A DNA stretch of 64,000 nt from Alphaproteobacteria bacterium. GTDB taxonomy: Bacteria > Pseudomonadota > Alphaproteobacteria > ATCC43930 > CGMCC-115725. Each line of letters opens with the position of its first letter. The stretch's first letter is position 1. Made by a program: the position numbers and the translations under genes. Below are positions 16,032 to 26,329 of the stretch, one piece after another. The notes below the pieces were generated by a model. The model was not told the DNA's origin. It did not search any database and was given only the letters and a program-made list of their open reading frames with translations. The stretch covers positions 1 to 64,000 of the forward strand of contig JAFAYW010000107.1 in NCBI GenBank assembly GCA_019240125.1. Direction: 5' to 3'.

Positions 16032-16565
16032 ATGCTGCGGCTGTTTGTCGGGATCGAGTTCCCGCCGGAGCTAAAACTCCGCTTGTCGCTGCTGTGCGGC
16101 GGTGTACCGGGTGCGAAATGGGTCGATCCCGGCAATTTCCACCTGACGCTGCGCTTCATCGGCGAAGTCAGTGAAGATATTGCCGGCGACATCGATGAAG
16201 CCCTGCTGCGCGTCAGGGTGCCGCGCTTTGCGTTGCGCCTGGCCGGCACCGGTGTGTTTGGCGGCAATCGCCCGCATGCATTGTGGATCGGCGCCGAGCG
16301 CGACGCCGAGCTGGTGCGCCTGCGCGACAAGATCGAGCAGGCTCTGTTGCGAGCCGGCCTCGAACCCGAACCGCGCAAATTCGCGCCCCATGTGACACTG
16401 GCGCGGTTGCGCAATCCGGAGCTTGCCAAATTGAGCTGGTTTCTCGCGGCACATGCGAGCTTTCGCGCCGAACCCCTGCCGGTCGACCATTTCAGCTTGA
16501 TCGCCAGTTTCCCGACAAAGGCTGGCTCGATATATGAAGACCAGGCGGATTATCCGCTCGGCTAA
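16032..16565 (+). CDS. thpR: RNA 2',3'-cyclic phosphodiesterase
   Basis: This 177-residue protein has the usual length of the 2H phosphoesterase ThpR/LigT. Both catalytic H-x-T-x motifs are present: HLTL at 37-40 in NFHLTLRFIGEV and HVTL at 120-123 in FAPHVTLARLRNP. The opening LRLFVGIEFPPELKLRL is typical. Members hydrolyse 2',3'-cyclic phosphates of RNA ends and can ligate tRNA halves in vitro. It lies 19 bases after the FIST gene and 37 before the EVE gene on the same strand, probably one transcript. Confidence 0.92.
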   Translation: MLRLFVGIEFPPELKLRLSLLCGGVPGAKWVDPGNFHLTLRFIGEVSEDIAGDIDEALLRVRVPRFALRLAGTGVFGGNRPHALWIGAERDAELVRLRDKIEQALLRAGLEPEPRKFAPHVTLARLRNPELAKLSWFLAAHASFRAEPLPVDHFSLIASFPTKAGSIYEDQADYPLG

Positions 16566-16602
16566 GCGCGTTGCCTGATACGCCTCGGGGGAGCGTCGGA
16601 CC

Positions 16603-17016
16603 ATGGCCTACTGGCTGCTGAAATCGGAGCCGATGAAATACTCGTGGGACCAGATGGTGAAGGACGGACGCACTCACTGGGACGGCGTGCGCAACTTCCA
16701 GGCGGCCAACAACCTGCGCGCGATGCAGGAGGGCGACCGCGCCTTCTTCTACCACTCAAACGAGGGCAAGGAGATCGTAGGCATTGTCAAGATCGTGCGC
16801 ACCTTCTACCCCGATCCAGGCGATGCCTCAGGGAAATTCGGCATGGTCGACGTGGCGCCCGTGACGCCGGTCAAGCAGCCGGTCACGCTGGCGGAGATGA
16901 AAGGCGTAGCCGACCTTGCGCAGTTCTCGTTGCTGCGCCAGTCACGCCTCTCCGTGTGTCCGGTCAGCGACAGCGAATGGCGGATTATTTGTGGAATGGC
17001 GGGTACTTCCGCATGA
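16603..17016 (+). CDS. EVE (PUA-like) domain protein
   Basis: This 137-residue protein consists of a single EVE domain. It opens MAYWLLKSEPMKYSWDQM, then WDGVRNFQAANNLRAM, GDRAFFYHSNEGKEIVGI, and closes SLLRQSRLSVCPVSDSEWRII. EVE domains bind modified nucleobases in DNA or RNA. The pairing with ThpR suggests a nucleic-acid role, but that is inference. A GGGGGA Shine-Dalgarno lies 9 bases before the ATG. It ends the run that began with the esterase; the glgE leader follows. Confidence 0.92.
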   Translation: MAYWLLKSEPMKYSWDQMVKDGRTHWDGVRNFQAANNLRAMQEGDRAFFYHSNEGKEIVGIVKIVRTFYPDPGDASGKFGMVDVAPVTPVKQPVTLAEMKGVADLAQFSLLRQSRLSVCPVSDSEWRIICGMAGTSA

Positions 17017-17419
17017 TGCCGCCTTATTCTGGTGGGAACCTAGCTGGTAATGTCCCGTTAACCATTCGGTAGTTCGTGACGCGTGGTAAAGACCATGCGG
17101 AGGTCAGGCTCGCCGGCCGGACCTTGCCATACATAATTCTGCGCGGCGGAACGTTATGCCGCGACCCCATCGCAATCCCGGGAAACGCGATGGAGGGGCA
17201 GTCCGAGGTACATCGGGTCGCGAACCGCCGGAGACGGGTTGGATTTGGCCGCCGAACAAGGTCAAGCGCATGGTGCGTCACCTTGATCGGCGGCCGTCCT
17301 CTACAGTACAGCCTCTTTCGGCGAAGTGGTGATTTGGCGAAGTCCGGCAACCGCAGCGCGCCCTGGGACACCAGGCTCGATCAACGGCCGTGGCGACGCA
17401 ACAGGGGATCGGCAGCCCG
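17017..17419 (+). promoter_or_regulatory. 403-base leader of the glucan/trehalose operon
   Basis: I see no convincing gene here. A CATAAT at 17132-17137 could be a -10 box but lacks a good -35. Downstream of it come three inverted repeats in a row: CGCGGC/GCCGCG at 17142-17163 (10-base loop with AACGTT), CCATCGC/GCGATGG at 17167-17193, and a long hairpin at 17247-17295. A direct repeat GGCGAAGT occurs at 17320-17327 and 17336-17343. A GTG at 17390 is in frame with glgE, but the ATG at 17420 fits the protein better. Confidence 0.45.
17247..17295. repeat. 49-base hairpin with 16-base arms in the glgE leader
   Basis: The arms are GGCCGCCGAACAAGGT (17247-17262) and ACCTTGATCGGCGGCC (17280-17295). 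Fifteen of 16 positions pair, with only an A-A mismatch. The 17-base loop can itself form a short stem (GCGC/GTGC, including one G-T pair, around TGG). There is no T tract, so it is not an ordinary terminator. It could be a leader RNA structure or a large palindromic protein-binding site. Confidence 0.75.
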
Positions 17420-20400
17420 ATGAGAGAAGGCCTCCGCGTTTATAACCTATTTCCAACCCTGGCTGGTCCAATCGACCGCTGGTCCGCGGAAACCCCGCGG
17501 ATTGCCGCGATGGCGTTCAACGCGGTTTATGTCAACCCCTTCCACTATCCCGGGTTCTCCGGCAGCCTCTACGCGGTCAAGGACTACTATCGCCTGAACC
17601 CGCGGTTCCGCGGCGAGGCGGAGGCCGACGACGACACGTTGCTGCGCAGCTTTACCGCCGCGGCCGCCGGGCACGGGTTGCGGGTCATCATGGACCTGGT
17701 GGTCAACCACACCTCCAAGGACAGCGATCTGGCTGCGAAGCGGCCGGAATGGTTCGCTCGCGACAAAAGCGGCGAGATCGCCTCACCGTTCGCGGTCGAT
17801 CCCGATAACCCCGAATTAAAGACAGTCTGGGGCGATCTGGCCGAGCTCGATTATCGGCCGGCACGACGGGCCGAGATCGTCGGGTATTTCGAAGAGCTCG
17901 TGCGCCATTATATGGGGCTCGGCTTTGGGGGGTTCCGCTGCGACGCGGCCTACAAGGTGCCGACCGAAGTCTGGCAGCGGCTGATCGCGGCGGCGCGAGA
18001 GGTTGATCCTGCTGTCCTCTTTCTCGCCGAGACGGTGGGCGCCGCGGAGGAGGAAGTCGTCGCGCTCGGTGATGCCGGGTTCGATTACCTCTACAACAGC
18101 GTCAAATGGTGGGATTTTGAGAGCCCCTGGCTGCTTGAACAGTACGAGACCTATCGCGAGATCGCCCCATCGATCGGCTTTCCCGAGAGCCACGATACCG
18201 AGCGGCTGGTAACCGAGCTGATCGCCGCCGGCTTTCCCGAGAGCCAGATCGAGGCCCGCTACAAGCAAGCTTACAGCTTCGCGGCAACCTTTTCGGCCGG
18301 CGTGATGATGCCGATGGGGTTTGAGTTTGGCTGGGCGCGTCCGCTGGAGGTCGTCGCCGGTATCGAGGCCAGGCCAGAGCACGGCAGCGAACCCAAGCGC
18401 TTTGATCTCAGCGGCTTTATCGGTTCGGTCAACCGCATGAAAGCGAACGTGCCGGCACTCAATGTCGAAGGTTCGCAGCGCCGCCTGTCGCGGCCCGATG
18501 ATCCGCTGCTGGTGCTGTCGCGGCAGACCGAGGACGGTGCCGAGCGCGCCCTGACGCTCGTCAATACGAGCGAGCACGAGAGCCGTGACGCGGTGCCGGC
18601 GCGGCTGTTGTCGGAAGCCGGGGTTGATCCGCTCGATCATCGCATCGTCCTGCGCCAGGAAAGCCTGGACGGCAGCGAACGCTCTGTCCCGGCGAGCCTG
18701 CGCATCGCGCCGCTGGACGTGCGCGTCATCCGGGTGACCCAGGCGCCGTGGCGCGAGGTTGATATCGCCCCCTGCCGCAACATGGATCGCGATGCCGGAC
18801 ATCATCCGCAATGGCACGCCGAGGCACGCCTGCTGATCGAGGATGTGCAGCCGCAGGTCGATGGCGGTCGCTACCCGGTCAAGAGCATCGTGGGTGACGA
18901 GGTGGCGGTATTCGCCGATCTGTTCCGCGACGGTCACGATAAGATCGCGGCAGTGCTGAAATACGCGTTCGAGGATGGCGAGTGGCGGGAAACGCCGTTC
19001 GCCTTCTATGACAATGATCGTTGGGTCGCGCATTTCCGCCCGCATCTGGTGGGCCGCTGGCGCTACACGGTCGAGGCATGGACCGACCGTTTCGAGAGCT
19101 GGCGCGAAGATCTCATCAAGAAGCACGAGGCCGGTCGCGACCTGACCCTGGAACTGGTCGAAGGCGAGCAGTTGATTGCCGCTTTCGCCGACCACGCCAC
19201 GCCCGAGGATAAGACTCAACTCGAGGCGATCTGCGGAGAGTTCGCGGTCGGGAGCCTGTCGGAACGGACCGAATTGATGCTGTCGGCACCATTGCGCGAA
19301 GCGATGGCCCGGGCGGACGACCGCGCGGATCGCGTGCGCTACCCGCACGAGATCGAACTCGTGGTCGATCGCCGCGAGGCGCGTTTCTCGGCCTGGTACG
19401 AAATGTTCCCGCGCAGCCAGGGAAAGGTACCGGGCCAGAGCGCCACGTGGGATGATTGCATCGCCCGGCTCGATGAGGTTGCCGCGCTCGGTTTCGATGT
19501 CGTCTATCTCGTACCAATACACCCGATCGGGAAGATCAACCGGAAGGGGCGCGACAACGCCGTGACGGCGACGCCCGGGGACCCGGGCAGCCCATACGCT
19601 ATCGCGGATCACCATGCCGTCGATCCGGATCTTGGTACGCTTGACGGGTTCCGCCGGTTTGTCCGCGCGGCAGCCGCGCTCGGACTGGAGATTGCGCTCG
19701 ATTTTGCGGTGCAGTGCGCGCCCGATCACCCGTGGGTGAAGGAACACAAATCGTGGTTCCGCTTCCGCCCCGACGGCACGATCAAATTCGCCGAAAACCC
19801 GCCGAAGAAGTACGAGGACATCGTCAACGTCGAGTTCTACAACCCGGATCGCGATGGGTTATGGGCTGAATTGCGCGACACGGTGTTGTTCTGGGTGGAC
19901 CAGGGCGTACGCATCTTCCGCGTCGACAACCCCCACACCAAGCCGGTGCCGTTCTGGGAGTGGATGATCCGCGAGGTGAAGGCGCGGTGCCCGGAAGCGC
20001 TCTTCCTCGCCGAGGCCTTCACCCGCCCGAAGATGATGCGCGCGCTCGCCAAGGCCGGGTTCACCCAGTCGTACTCCTACTTCACCTGGCGGAACACCAA
20101 GGGCGAATTGATCGAGTACCTGACCGAGCTGACGCAAGGACCGGGCAAGGATTACTTCCAACCGAATTTCTTCACCAATACGCCCGACATTCTGCCGCCG
20201 TTTCTGGTGGAGGGCGGTCGTCCTGCCTTCCGTATCCGGCTCGCCCTGGCGGGCACCCTGTCACCGGTCTACGGCATCTATAACGGTTTTGAACTGTGCG
20301 AGAACGCCGCCATTCCCGGGCGCGAAGAGTACATCCATTCCGAGAAATACGAGTACAAGGTGTGGGATTGGGATCGGCCGGGCAACATCAAGCGCGACGT

Positions 20401-20743
20401 TGCGGTGCTGAACCGCTTTCGCCGCGACAACCCCGCATTGCACGAGCTGACCAATCTGCACTTCCTCGATTGTCCTGACCCGAACACGCTTGCCTACGCG
20501 AAGGTCACCGCCGATCGCCGCAACATTGTCGTGATCGTCATCAATCTCGATCCGCAGGGAGTGCACGGCGGTGAAATCACGCTTCCGCTGGCCGATTGGA
20601 ATATCGATCCGGGCCAGGCGTTTGCGGTGACAGAGGCGTTTACCGGCCATACCCACTGGTGGCGGGGCGAACGCCAGCACATCGTGCTCGATCCGCGCGC
20701 CAATCCGGCTTTGTTGTACCGCATTCATACTGACGCAGCATGA
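17420..20743 (+). CDS. glgE: alpha-1,4-glucan:maltose-1-phosphate maltosyltransferase with extra N-terminal GH13 domain
   Basis: This 1107-residue protein starts at the ATG at 17420; an in-frame GTG lies 10 codons upstream. GlgE transfers maltose from maltose-1-phosphate to growing alpha-1,4-glucan. The C-terminal ~650 residues are GlgE: the [13 protein letters not shown] entry, nucleophile D836 in [10 protein letters not shown], acid/base E865 in [11 protein letters not shown], and D923 in FFTNTPDI. The 29-residue D-E spacing is that of GH13_3. In front, residues 1-430 are a second amylase-type barrel with its own triad: D175 (FRCDAAYK), E204 (LFLAETVG) and D259 (ESHDTERL). Stand-alone GlgE is about 660-700 residues. 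The gene heads a seven-gene run and overlaps treS by 4 bases. Confidence 0.9.
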   Translation: MREGLRVYNLFPTLAGPIDRWSAETPRIAAMAFNAVYVNPFHYPGFSGSLYAVKDYYRLNPRFRGEAEADDDTLLRSFTAAAAGHGLRVIMDLVVNHTSKDSDLAAKRPEWFARDKSGEIASPFAVDPDNPELKTVWGDLAELDYRPARRAEIVGYFEELVRHYMGLGFGGFRCDAAYKVPTEVWQRLIAAAREVDPAVLFLAETVGAAEEEVVALGDAGFDYLYNSVKWWDFESPWLLEQYETYREIAPSIGFPESHDTERLVTELIAAGFPESQIEARYKQAYSFAATFSAGVMMPMGFEFGWARPLEVVAGIEARPEHGSEPKRFDLSGFIGSVNRMKANVPALNVEGSQRRLSRPDDPLLVLSRQTEDGAERALTLVNTSEHESRDAVPARLLSEAGVDPLDHRIVLRQESLDGSERSVPASLRIAPLDVRVIRVTQAPWREVDIAPCRNMDRDAGHHPQWHAEARLLIEDVQPQVDGGRYPVKSIVGDEVAVFADLFRDGHDKIAAVLKYAFEDGEWRETPFAFYDNDRWVAHFRPHLVGRWRYTVEAWTDRFESWREDLIKKHEAGRDLTLELVEGEQLIAAFADHATPEDKTQLEAICGEFAVGSLSERTELMLSAPLREAMARADDRADRVRYPHEIELVVDRREARFSAWYEMFPRSQGKVPGQSATWDDCIARLDEVAALGFDVVYLVPIHPIGKINRKGRDNAVTATPGDPGSPYAIADHHAVDPDLGTLDGFRRFVRAAAALGLEIALDFAVQCAPDHPWVKEHKSWFRFRPDGTIKFAENPPKKYEDIVNVEFYNPDRDGLWAELRDTVLFWVDQGVRIFRVDNPHTKPVPFWEWMIREVKARCPEALFLAEAFTRPKMMRALAKAGFTQSYSYFTWRNTKGELIEYLTELTQGPGKDYFQPNFFTNTPDILPPFLVEGGRPAFRIRLALAGTLSPVYGIYNGFELCENAAIPGREEYIHSEKYEYKVWDWDRPGNIKRDVAVLNRFRRDNPALHELTNLHFLDCPDPNTLAYAKVTADRRNIVVIVINLDPQGVHGGEITLPLADWNIDPGQAFAVTEAFTGHTHWWRGERQHIVLDPRANPALLYRIHTDAA

Positions 20744-23700
20744 CACCACCAGATGATGCTCAAGGCGCCCTGGCTCCGGGCGCCACTAACCTCGTGTCCG
20801 CCGACGCGGCCGATCCGCTCTGGTACAAGGACGCGATCATCTATCAATTGCACGTCAAGGCGTTCTTTGACGGCAATAATGATGGGGTCGGCGACTTCCA
20901 GGGCCTGACCAGCAAGCTCGATTACCTGCAGGATCTGGGGGTCACCACGCTGTGGCTGTTGCCGTTTTATCCGTCACCCCTGCGTGATGACGGTTATGAC
21001 ATCGCCGATTACAAGAACGTCCATCCCGCCTATGGACAGATGTCGGATTTTCGCGCCTTTGTCCGTGAGGCGCACAGGCGCGGTCTGCGCGTAATCACCG
21101 AGCTGGTGATCAACCACACGTCAGATCAACATCCCTGGTTTCAGCGCGCGCGTACGGCAAAGCCGCAATCGCATTTCCGCGATTTCTACGTGTGGAGCGA
21201 CACCGACCAGAAATTCCTCGACACCCGCATCATATTTCTCGACACCGAAAAATCGAACTGGTCGTGGGACCCTGTCGCGCAATCCTATTACTGGCACCGC
21301 TTCTACGCGCATCAGCCCGATCTGAATTTCGACAATCCGCGGGTGTTCCGCGCGGTCGCCAACATCATGCGCTACTGGCTCGACCTTGGCGTCGATGGGA
21401 TGCGGCTCGACGCCGTGCCGTATCTGATCGAGCGCGAAGGCACGATCAATGAAAACCTGCCCGAAACCCACGACATTCTGAAGCGGCTGCGGCGCGAGCT
21501 CGACCAGCGTTATGGCGACCGAATGCTGCTGGCCGAGGCCAATCAGTGGCCCGAAGATGTGTTGCAGTATTTCGGTGCCGGTGACGAATGCCACATGGCA
21601 TTTCACTTCCCATTGATGCCGCGCATCTACATGGCGGTGGCGACGGAAGATCGCCATCCGGTAACCGATATCATGCGGCAGACACCGGATATCCCGGATA
21701 ACTGTCAGTGGGCGGTCTTCTTGCGCAACCACGACGAGCTGACGCTCGAAATGGTGACGGACCGCGAACGCGACTATCTGTGGAACTACTATGCCGCCGA
21801 TCGCCGTGCCCGCATCAATCTGGGCATCCGGCGCCGTCTGGCGACGCTGATGGAAAATGACCGCCGCAAGATCGAGTTATTGAACGGCCTGCTGATGTCG
21901 ATGCCGGGCACACCCGTGCTGTATTACGGCGACGAAATCGGCATGGGCGACAATGTGTTTCTCGGCGACCGCGATGGCGTACGCACGCCGATGCAATGGT
22001 CGTTTGACCGCAACGGCGGCTTCTCCCGTGCCGATCCGGCGAGCCTCTACCTGCCGCCGATCATGGACCCGGTCTATGGCTATCAGGCGGTCAATGTCGA
22101 GGCGCAAAGCCGCTCGCCTTCGGCGCTGCTGAACTGGACCAAGCGGCTGATCGCCGCTCGCCGCTCGCGCCGTGCATTTGGTCGCGGATCGCTGCGCTTC
22201 CTTTATCCGTCGAACCGCAAGGTCATTGCTTACCTCCGTCTCTATCAGGATGAGGTGATCCTGTGCGTCGCCAATCTGGCGCGTTCGGCACAGGCGGTCG
22301 AACTCGACCTGTCGGAGTTTGCCGGCCGTCAGCCGATTGAGATTCTGGGGCGCAGCGCCTTTCCGCGGGTCGGCGAGATGTCGTACCTGCTGACTCTGCA
22401 GGGGCACAGCTTCTACTGGTTCGAGTTGGCCGCGCCATCTGCCGAGGAACTCGCCGCCCAGGGTGGGCCGCCGGAATTCGTTACCCTGGTGATGCCGCAT
22501 GGCTGGGACGATCTGTTCGGGCGACACAACCTGCCGCTGCTGGAACGCGACGGCGTGCTTGGCTTCATGCCGCGACAGCGCTGGTTCGGCGCCAAGGACC
22601 GGCGCGTCGAGGCGGTGCATGTGTTGTCGCGCGGCGAACTTGCCCGCACCTCGGAAGCTCCGGAGCGGCGCGGGCCGGGCTATCTGTTGCAGATCGCCGA
22701 GGCGCAGCTCGCTGGCGGCGAACGTCAGAGCTACTTCGTGCCGCTTGCATCGGTCTGGTCGCCATCCGAGAGCGAGCAGCGACAGGGATTGATCCCGGTC
22801 ACGCTGGCCGAACTGCGCATGACGCGGCGCGAAGGCGCGCTGGTCGATGCTCTGTCGCAAGACGATTTCCCGTTGGCCATCGCCGATGCGATCCGCAGGG
22901 AGAACGCCGTGCCGCTCGCGGCGGTGGCCGAGGGCATGGGGGGCGAAATCCGCTTCCGCCAGACCCCGCTCGCCGCGGCCGCGCCGATGCCGGAGCAACT
23001 CGTGCCGCGACGGCTCGGCGCCGAGCAGTCGAACAGCTCGATCCTGTTCGAGGAATACGGCGTGTTGAAGATGTATCGCCGCCTGCAGCCGGGGCCGCAT
23101 CCCGAGGTAGAGATGTCGCGCTTCCTGGTCGAGCGCGCCGGCTATGCCAACACGCCGCCGCTGCTGGCGACGATCGAGTTGACGCCGAATGCGCCTGAGG
23201 CCGAGGCAACGGCAATGGGCGTCCTCTTCGGCTTTGTCCGCAATCAGGGCGATGGCTGGACTCTGGCCCTCAACTACCTGCTGCGTTATCTCGATGATGC
23301 CCTGAACGAGGGGGCACCGGGCGCGGTACCACCTGGCGATGTGCGGGAGCGGCCGGATCCCGATCATTTCTTTGTCGCGCTGTCGCGTCAGCTGGGGCTG
23401 CGGGTGGCGGAGATGCATCGTGCGCTCGCCGAGCACGCCGGCGACGACCCCGCCTTCGCGGCCGAGCCCGTCAGTGACGATGACATTGCCGAATGGCGCG
23501 CCGCGCTCGAGCAATCGGCCAGTGACATGCTCGCCGGTCTGGAGCGTGGTCGTGGCGTGATGCCGCCAGAGACGCAAGCGCTGGCGGATCGGTTGCGCGC
23601 GGCGCGCGATGATCTGTTCGCCGCCATCGCGCAGCTGGCGCCCACGGGTATGACGGCGGTGAAGACGCGCTTCCACGGCGATCTTCACCTCGGCCAGGTG

Positions 23701-24144
23701 TTGGCGGTGCAGAATGATTTCTACATCATTGATTTCGAGGGGCAGCCGGCACAGCCAATAGCGGAGCGCCGCCGGAAGAGCTCGCCGCTGCGAGATGTCG
23801 CCGGGATGATCCGCTCATTCGATTACGCCGCCGTCACCGCGGTGCGTCGCATTGGCGAGTCGCGCCCGGCAGTGTTGCCGAGGGTGGCGCATCTCGCGGA
23901 TGCCTGGCGGCAGCGTGCCGTCGACGGCTTTCGTGCCGCCTACCGGCATGCGATGCGCGGCTGCCCTGCCTATCCCGCCAGCAAATTGCAGGCAAAGGGG
24001 CTGATCGATTTCTTCACCTTGGACAAGGCCGTCTATGAGGTGAATTACGAACTCGCCAATCGACCAGATTGGGTGGCGATCCCGCTAAACGGCATCGTGC
24101 GGGTGCTCGCCAAGAACACAGAGGCTCTGCATGTATCGGGTTAG
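20740..24144 (+). CDS. treS: trehalose synthase-maltokinase fusion
   Basis: This 1134-residue bifunctional protein carries TreS (about residues 25-575), which interconverts trehalose and maltose. It shows [18 protein letters not shown]224 in [10 protein letters not shown]266 in LLAEANQW and D332 in RNHDELTL. Residues about 590-1134 are maltokinase (Mak/Pep2), which phosphorylates maltose at C1 with ATP. The [15 protein letters not shown] entry, HGDLHLGQ at 979-986 (catalytic loop) and DFEG at 998-1001 (metal site) are intact. The fusion delivers maltose-1-phosphate directly for GlgE, encoded just upstream with a 4-base stop/start overlap. The stop lies inside the start of glgB (14-base overlap). 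Confidence 0.95.
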   Translation: MTPPDDAQGALAPGATNLVSADAADPLWYKDAIIYQLHVKAFFDGNNDGVGDFQGLTSKLDYLQDLGVTTLWLLPFYPSPLRDDGYDIADYKNVHPAYGQMSDFRAFVREAHRRGLRVITELVINHTSDQHPWFQRARTAKPQSHFRDFYVWSDTDQKFLDTRIIFLDTEKSNWSWDPVAQSYYWHRFYAHQPDLNFDNPRVFRAVANIMRYWLDLGVDGMRLDAVPYLIEREGTINENLPETHDILKRLRRELDQRYGDRMLLAEANQWPEDVLQYFGAGDECHMAFHFPLMPRIYMAVATEDRHPVTDIMRQTPDIPDNCQWAVFLRNHDELTLEMVTDRERDYLWNYYAADRRARINLGIRRRLATLMENDRRKIELLNGLLMSMPGTPVLYYGDEIGMGDNVFLGDRDGVRTPMQWSFDRNGGFSRADPASLYLPPIMDPVYGYQAVNVEAQSRSPSALLNWTKRLIAARRSRRAFGRGSLRFLYPSNRKVIAYLRLYQDEVILCVANLARSAQAVELDLSEFAGRQPIEILGRSAFPRVGEMSYLLTLQGHSFYWFELAAPSAEELAAQGGPPEFVTLVMPHGWDDLFGRHNLPLLERDGVLGFMPRQRWFGAKDRRVEAVHVLSRGELARTSEAPERRGPGYLLQIAEAQLAGGERQSYFVPLASVWSPSESEQRQGLIPVTLAELRMTRREGALVDALSQDDFPLAIADAIRRENAVPLAAVAEGMGGEIRFRQTPLAAAAPMPEQLVPRRLGAEQSNSSILFEEYGVLKMYRRLQPGPHPEVEMSRFLVERAGYANTPPLLATIELTPNAPEAEATAMGVLFGFVRNQGDGWTLALNYLLRYLDDALNEGAPGAVPPGDVRERPDPDHFFVALSRQLGLRVAEMHRALAEHAGDDPAFAAEPVSDDDIAEWRAALEQSASDMLAGLERGRGVMPPETQALADRLRAARDDLFAAIAQLAPTGMTAVKTRFHGDLHLGQVLAVQNDFYIIDFEGQPAQPIAERRRKSSPLRDVAGMIRSFDYAAVTAVRRIGESRPAVLPRVAHLADAWRQRAVDGFRAAYRHAMRGCPAYPASKLQAKGLIDFFTLDKAVYEVNYELANRPDWVAIPLNGIVRVLAKNTEALHVSG

Positions 24145-26326
24145 TCCGGAAGCCGAATCGATTGTCTCGGGCCACCATGGCGACCCGTTTGCCTTTCTCG
24201 GAATGCACAAGACCTCCGCCGGCGTGTTCGTGCGGGCAATGTTTCCCGATGCCGAGTGGATGACAGTAATCGACAGTGCCACCGGCGCCGTCGCCGGCAA
24301 GGGCGAGCGCCTGCACCCGCAGGGCCTTTTCGTCGCCAGCATGCCTGAGCGAGAGGAGCCCTTTCGCTATAGATTGCGGGTCAGTTGGCATGGGCACGCG
24401 CACGAATTCGACGATGTCTACCGGTTTTCCCCGGTGCTCGGCGAACTGGACGTGCACCTCTTGGTCGAGGGTAACCATCTCGCCAGCTATCAGAAACTTG
24501 GCTCGCACCCGTTGGTTCATGACGGCATTGAGGGCGTCGGCTTTGCGGTGTGGGCCCCGAATGCGACACGGGTCAGCGTGGTCGGCGATTTCAACGCCTG
24601 GGACGGGCGACGCATGCCGATGCGCCGGCGCCATGCCGGGGGCCTCTGGGAATTGTTCGTACCGGGCCTGCGGCCCGGGCATCTTTACAAGTACGAGCTG
24701 CTGGGACCCAACGGCGAGCTGTTGCCGCTGAAGGCTGATCCGCTCGCCGAGCAGGCCGAAATGCCACCCGGGACTGCCTCGGTGGTCGCGGCGGTGTCGC
24801 GCCATGTTTGGCAGGACGGCGCCTGGATGACCGAGCGGGCCCAGCGCAATGACCGCGAAGCGCCGATTTCGATCTACGAGGTGCATCTCGGGTCATGGCG
24901 CCGCAATCTCGCGGCCCAGGGGCGCTATCTCAGCTATCGGGAATTGGCTGAGCAATTAGTGCCGTATGTCGCCGAGCTTGGCTTCACCCACATCGAAGTG
25001 TTGCCGATCACCGAATACCCGTTTGACGGGTCATGGGGCTACCAGCCGATCGGCCTGTTTGCTCCGACCGTGCGGTATGGCCAGCCCGATGATTTCCGCA
25101 TCTTTGTCGACGCCTGCCACCGCGCCGGTATCGGTATATGGCTCGACTGGGTGCCGGGCCATTTCCCGACCGATGCGCATGGACTTGGCCGGTTTGACGG
25201 CACCGCGCTGTATGAGCACGCCGATCCGCGCCAGGGCATGCATCGCGACTGGAATACGCTGATCTATAATTACGGCCGGCGCGAGGTGGCGAATTTCCTG
25301 CTGTCGAGCGCGCTGTACTGGATGCGCGAATTCCACATCGACGGGCTGCGCGTCGATGCCGTCGCCTCGATGCTGTATCTCGATTACAGCCGCGAGCCGG
25401 GCGATTGGATTCCCAACCGCTACGGCGGCCGGGAAAATCTCGAGGCGATCTCGTTTCTGCGCCGCATGAACGAACTGGTGTTCGGCGAGAACACCGGCGC
25501 AACCACGGCGGCCGAGGAATCGACCGCGTGGCCGATGGTGTCGCGGCCGCTTTATGTCGGCGGGCTCGGTTTCGGGTTCAAATGGAACATGGGGTGGATG
25601 CACGACACGCTGAACTACATGTCGACGGATCCGATCTACCGCAGCTATCAGCACAACAATCTGACCTTTGGCCTGCTTTACGCCTACCAGGAGAATTTCA
25701 TCCTGCCGCTGAGCCACGATGAGGTGGTGCACGGCAAGGGCTCTCTCTATGGCAAGATGCCGGGCGATCGTTGGCAGAAATACGCCAATCTGCGCGCCTA
25801 TTACGCCTTCATGTGGACGCATCCCGGCAAAAAACTGCTGTTCATGGGCGGCGAGCTTGGCCAGGAGCGCGAGTGGAACCACGATATCGGACTCGACTGG
25901 CATCTGCTCGGCGATACGTTCGGGGCGGGGCTGCGACTTCTGGTGCGCGACCTCAACATGCTTTACCGCTCCGAGCCGGCATTGCATCAGCTCGATTGCG
26001 ACCCGGGTGGCTTTTATTGGATCGATGCGAGCAATGCCGCCGAGAGCGTCATCTCCTATGTCCGCCGCAGCCGCGACGACGCCATCGCCGTTATCGTATG
26101 CAATTTCACGCCGGTGCCGCGCTATGACTACCGCATTGGCGTGCCCCGGCCGGGTCGCTACGCCGAGCGCGTCAACACCGATGCGAGCGTCTATGGCGGC
26201 AGCGGCGTCGGCAATGGCGGCGAAATTTATGCCGATCCGCACCCCACGCATGGTCACGGCTATTCATTACGGTTGCAATTGCCGCCACTCGGTGTGCTCA
26301 TTTTGACGGCTGACCAGCAAGGATAA
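24131..26326 (+). CDS. glgB: 1,4-alpha-glucan branching enzyme
   Basis: This 731-residue protein has the normal length. The N-terminal CBM48-like modules include DPFAFLGMH at residue 18 and the second [21 protein letters not shown]. The GH13 barrel has D409 ([16 protein letters not shown]), E462 (AEESTAWP) and D530 ([12 protein letters not shown]), with spacing equal to the E. coli residues D405, E458 and D526. The C-terminus [16 protein letters not shown] is typical. It adds alpha-1,6 branches to the glucan made by GlgE. The start lies inside treS-mak with 14 bases of overlap. It is followed after 3 bases by glgX. Confidence 0.96.
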   Translation: MYRVSPEAESIVSGHHGDPFAFLGMHKTSAGVFVRAMFPDAEWMTVIDSATGAVAGKGERLHPQGLFVASMPEREEPFRYRLRVSWHGHAHEFDDVYRFSPVLGELDVHLLVEGNHLASYQKLGSHPLVHDGIEGVGFAVWAPNATRVSVVGDFNAWDGRRMPMRRRHAGGLWELFVPGLRPGHLYKYELLGPNGELLPLKADPLAEQAEMPPGTASVVAAVSRHVWQDGAWMTERAQRNDREAPISIYEVHLGSWRRNLAAQGRYLSYRELAEQLVPYVAELGFTHIEVLPITEYPFDGSWGYQPIGLFAPTVRYGQPDDFRIFVDACHRAGIGIWLDWVPGHFPTDAHGLGRFDGTALYEHADPRQGMHRDWNTLIYNYGRREVANFLLSSALYWMREFHIDGLRVDAVASMLYLDYSREPGDWIPNRYGGRENLEAISFLRRMNELVFGENTGATTAAEESTAWPMVSRPLYVGGLGFGFKWNMGWMHDTLNYMSTDPIYRSYQHNNLTFGLLYAYQENFILPLSHDEVVHGKGSLYGKMPGDRWQKYANLRAYYAFMWTHPGKKLLFMGGELGQEREWNHDIGLDWHLLGDTFGAGLRLLVRDLNMLYRSEPALHQLDCDPGGFYWIDASNAAESVISYVRRSRDDAIAVIVCNFTPVPRYDYRIGVPRPGRYAERVNTDASVYGGSGVGNGGEIYADPHPTHGHGYSLRLQLPPLGVLILTADQQG

Positions 26327-26329
26327 CAT

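Noticed and set aside
17076..17423. 115-codon open frame in the glgE leader
   Set aside because: Arginine-rich, no ribosome binding site, runs through the hairpins and into the glgE start. More likely leader than gene.
17816..19747. 643-codon open frame antisense to glgE
   Set aside because: It is the complement of the well-supported GlgE barrels, has no recognisable domain and is rich in Arg, His, Asp and Gln as expected of a GC-rich shadow frame.
21877..23688. 603-codon open frame antisense to treS-mak
   Set aside because: Same reason: the sense strand has complete catalytic motifs of two enzymes and the antisense protein has no domain-like pattern.
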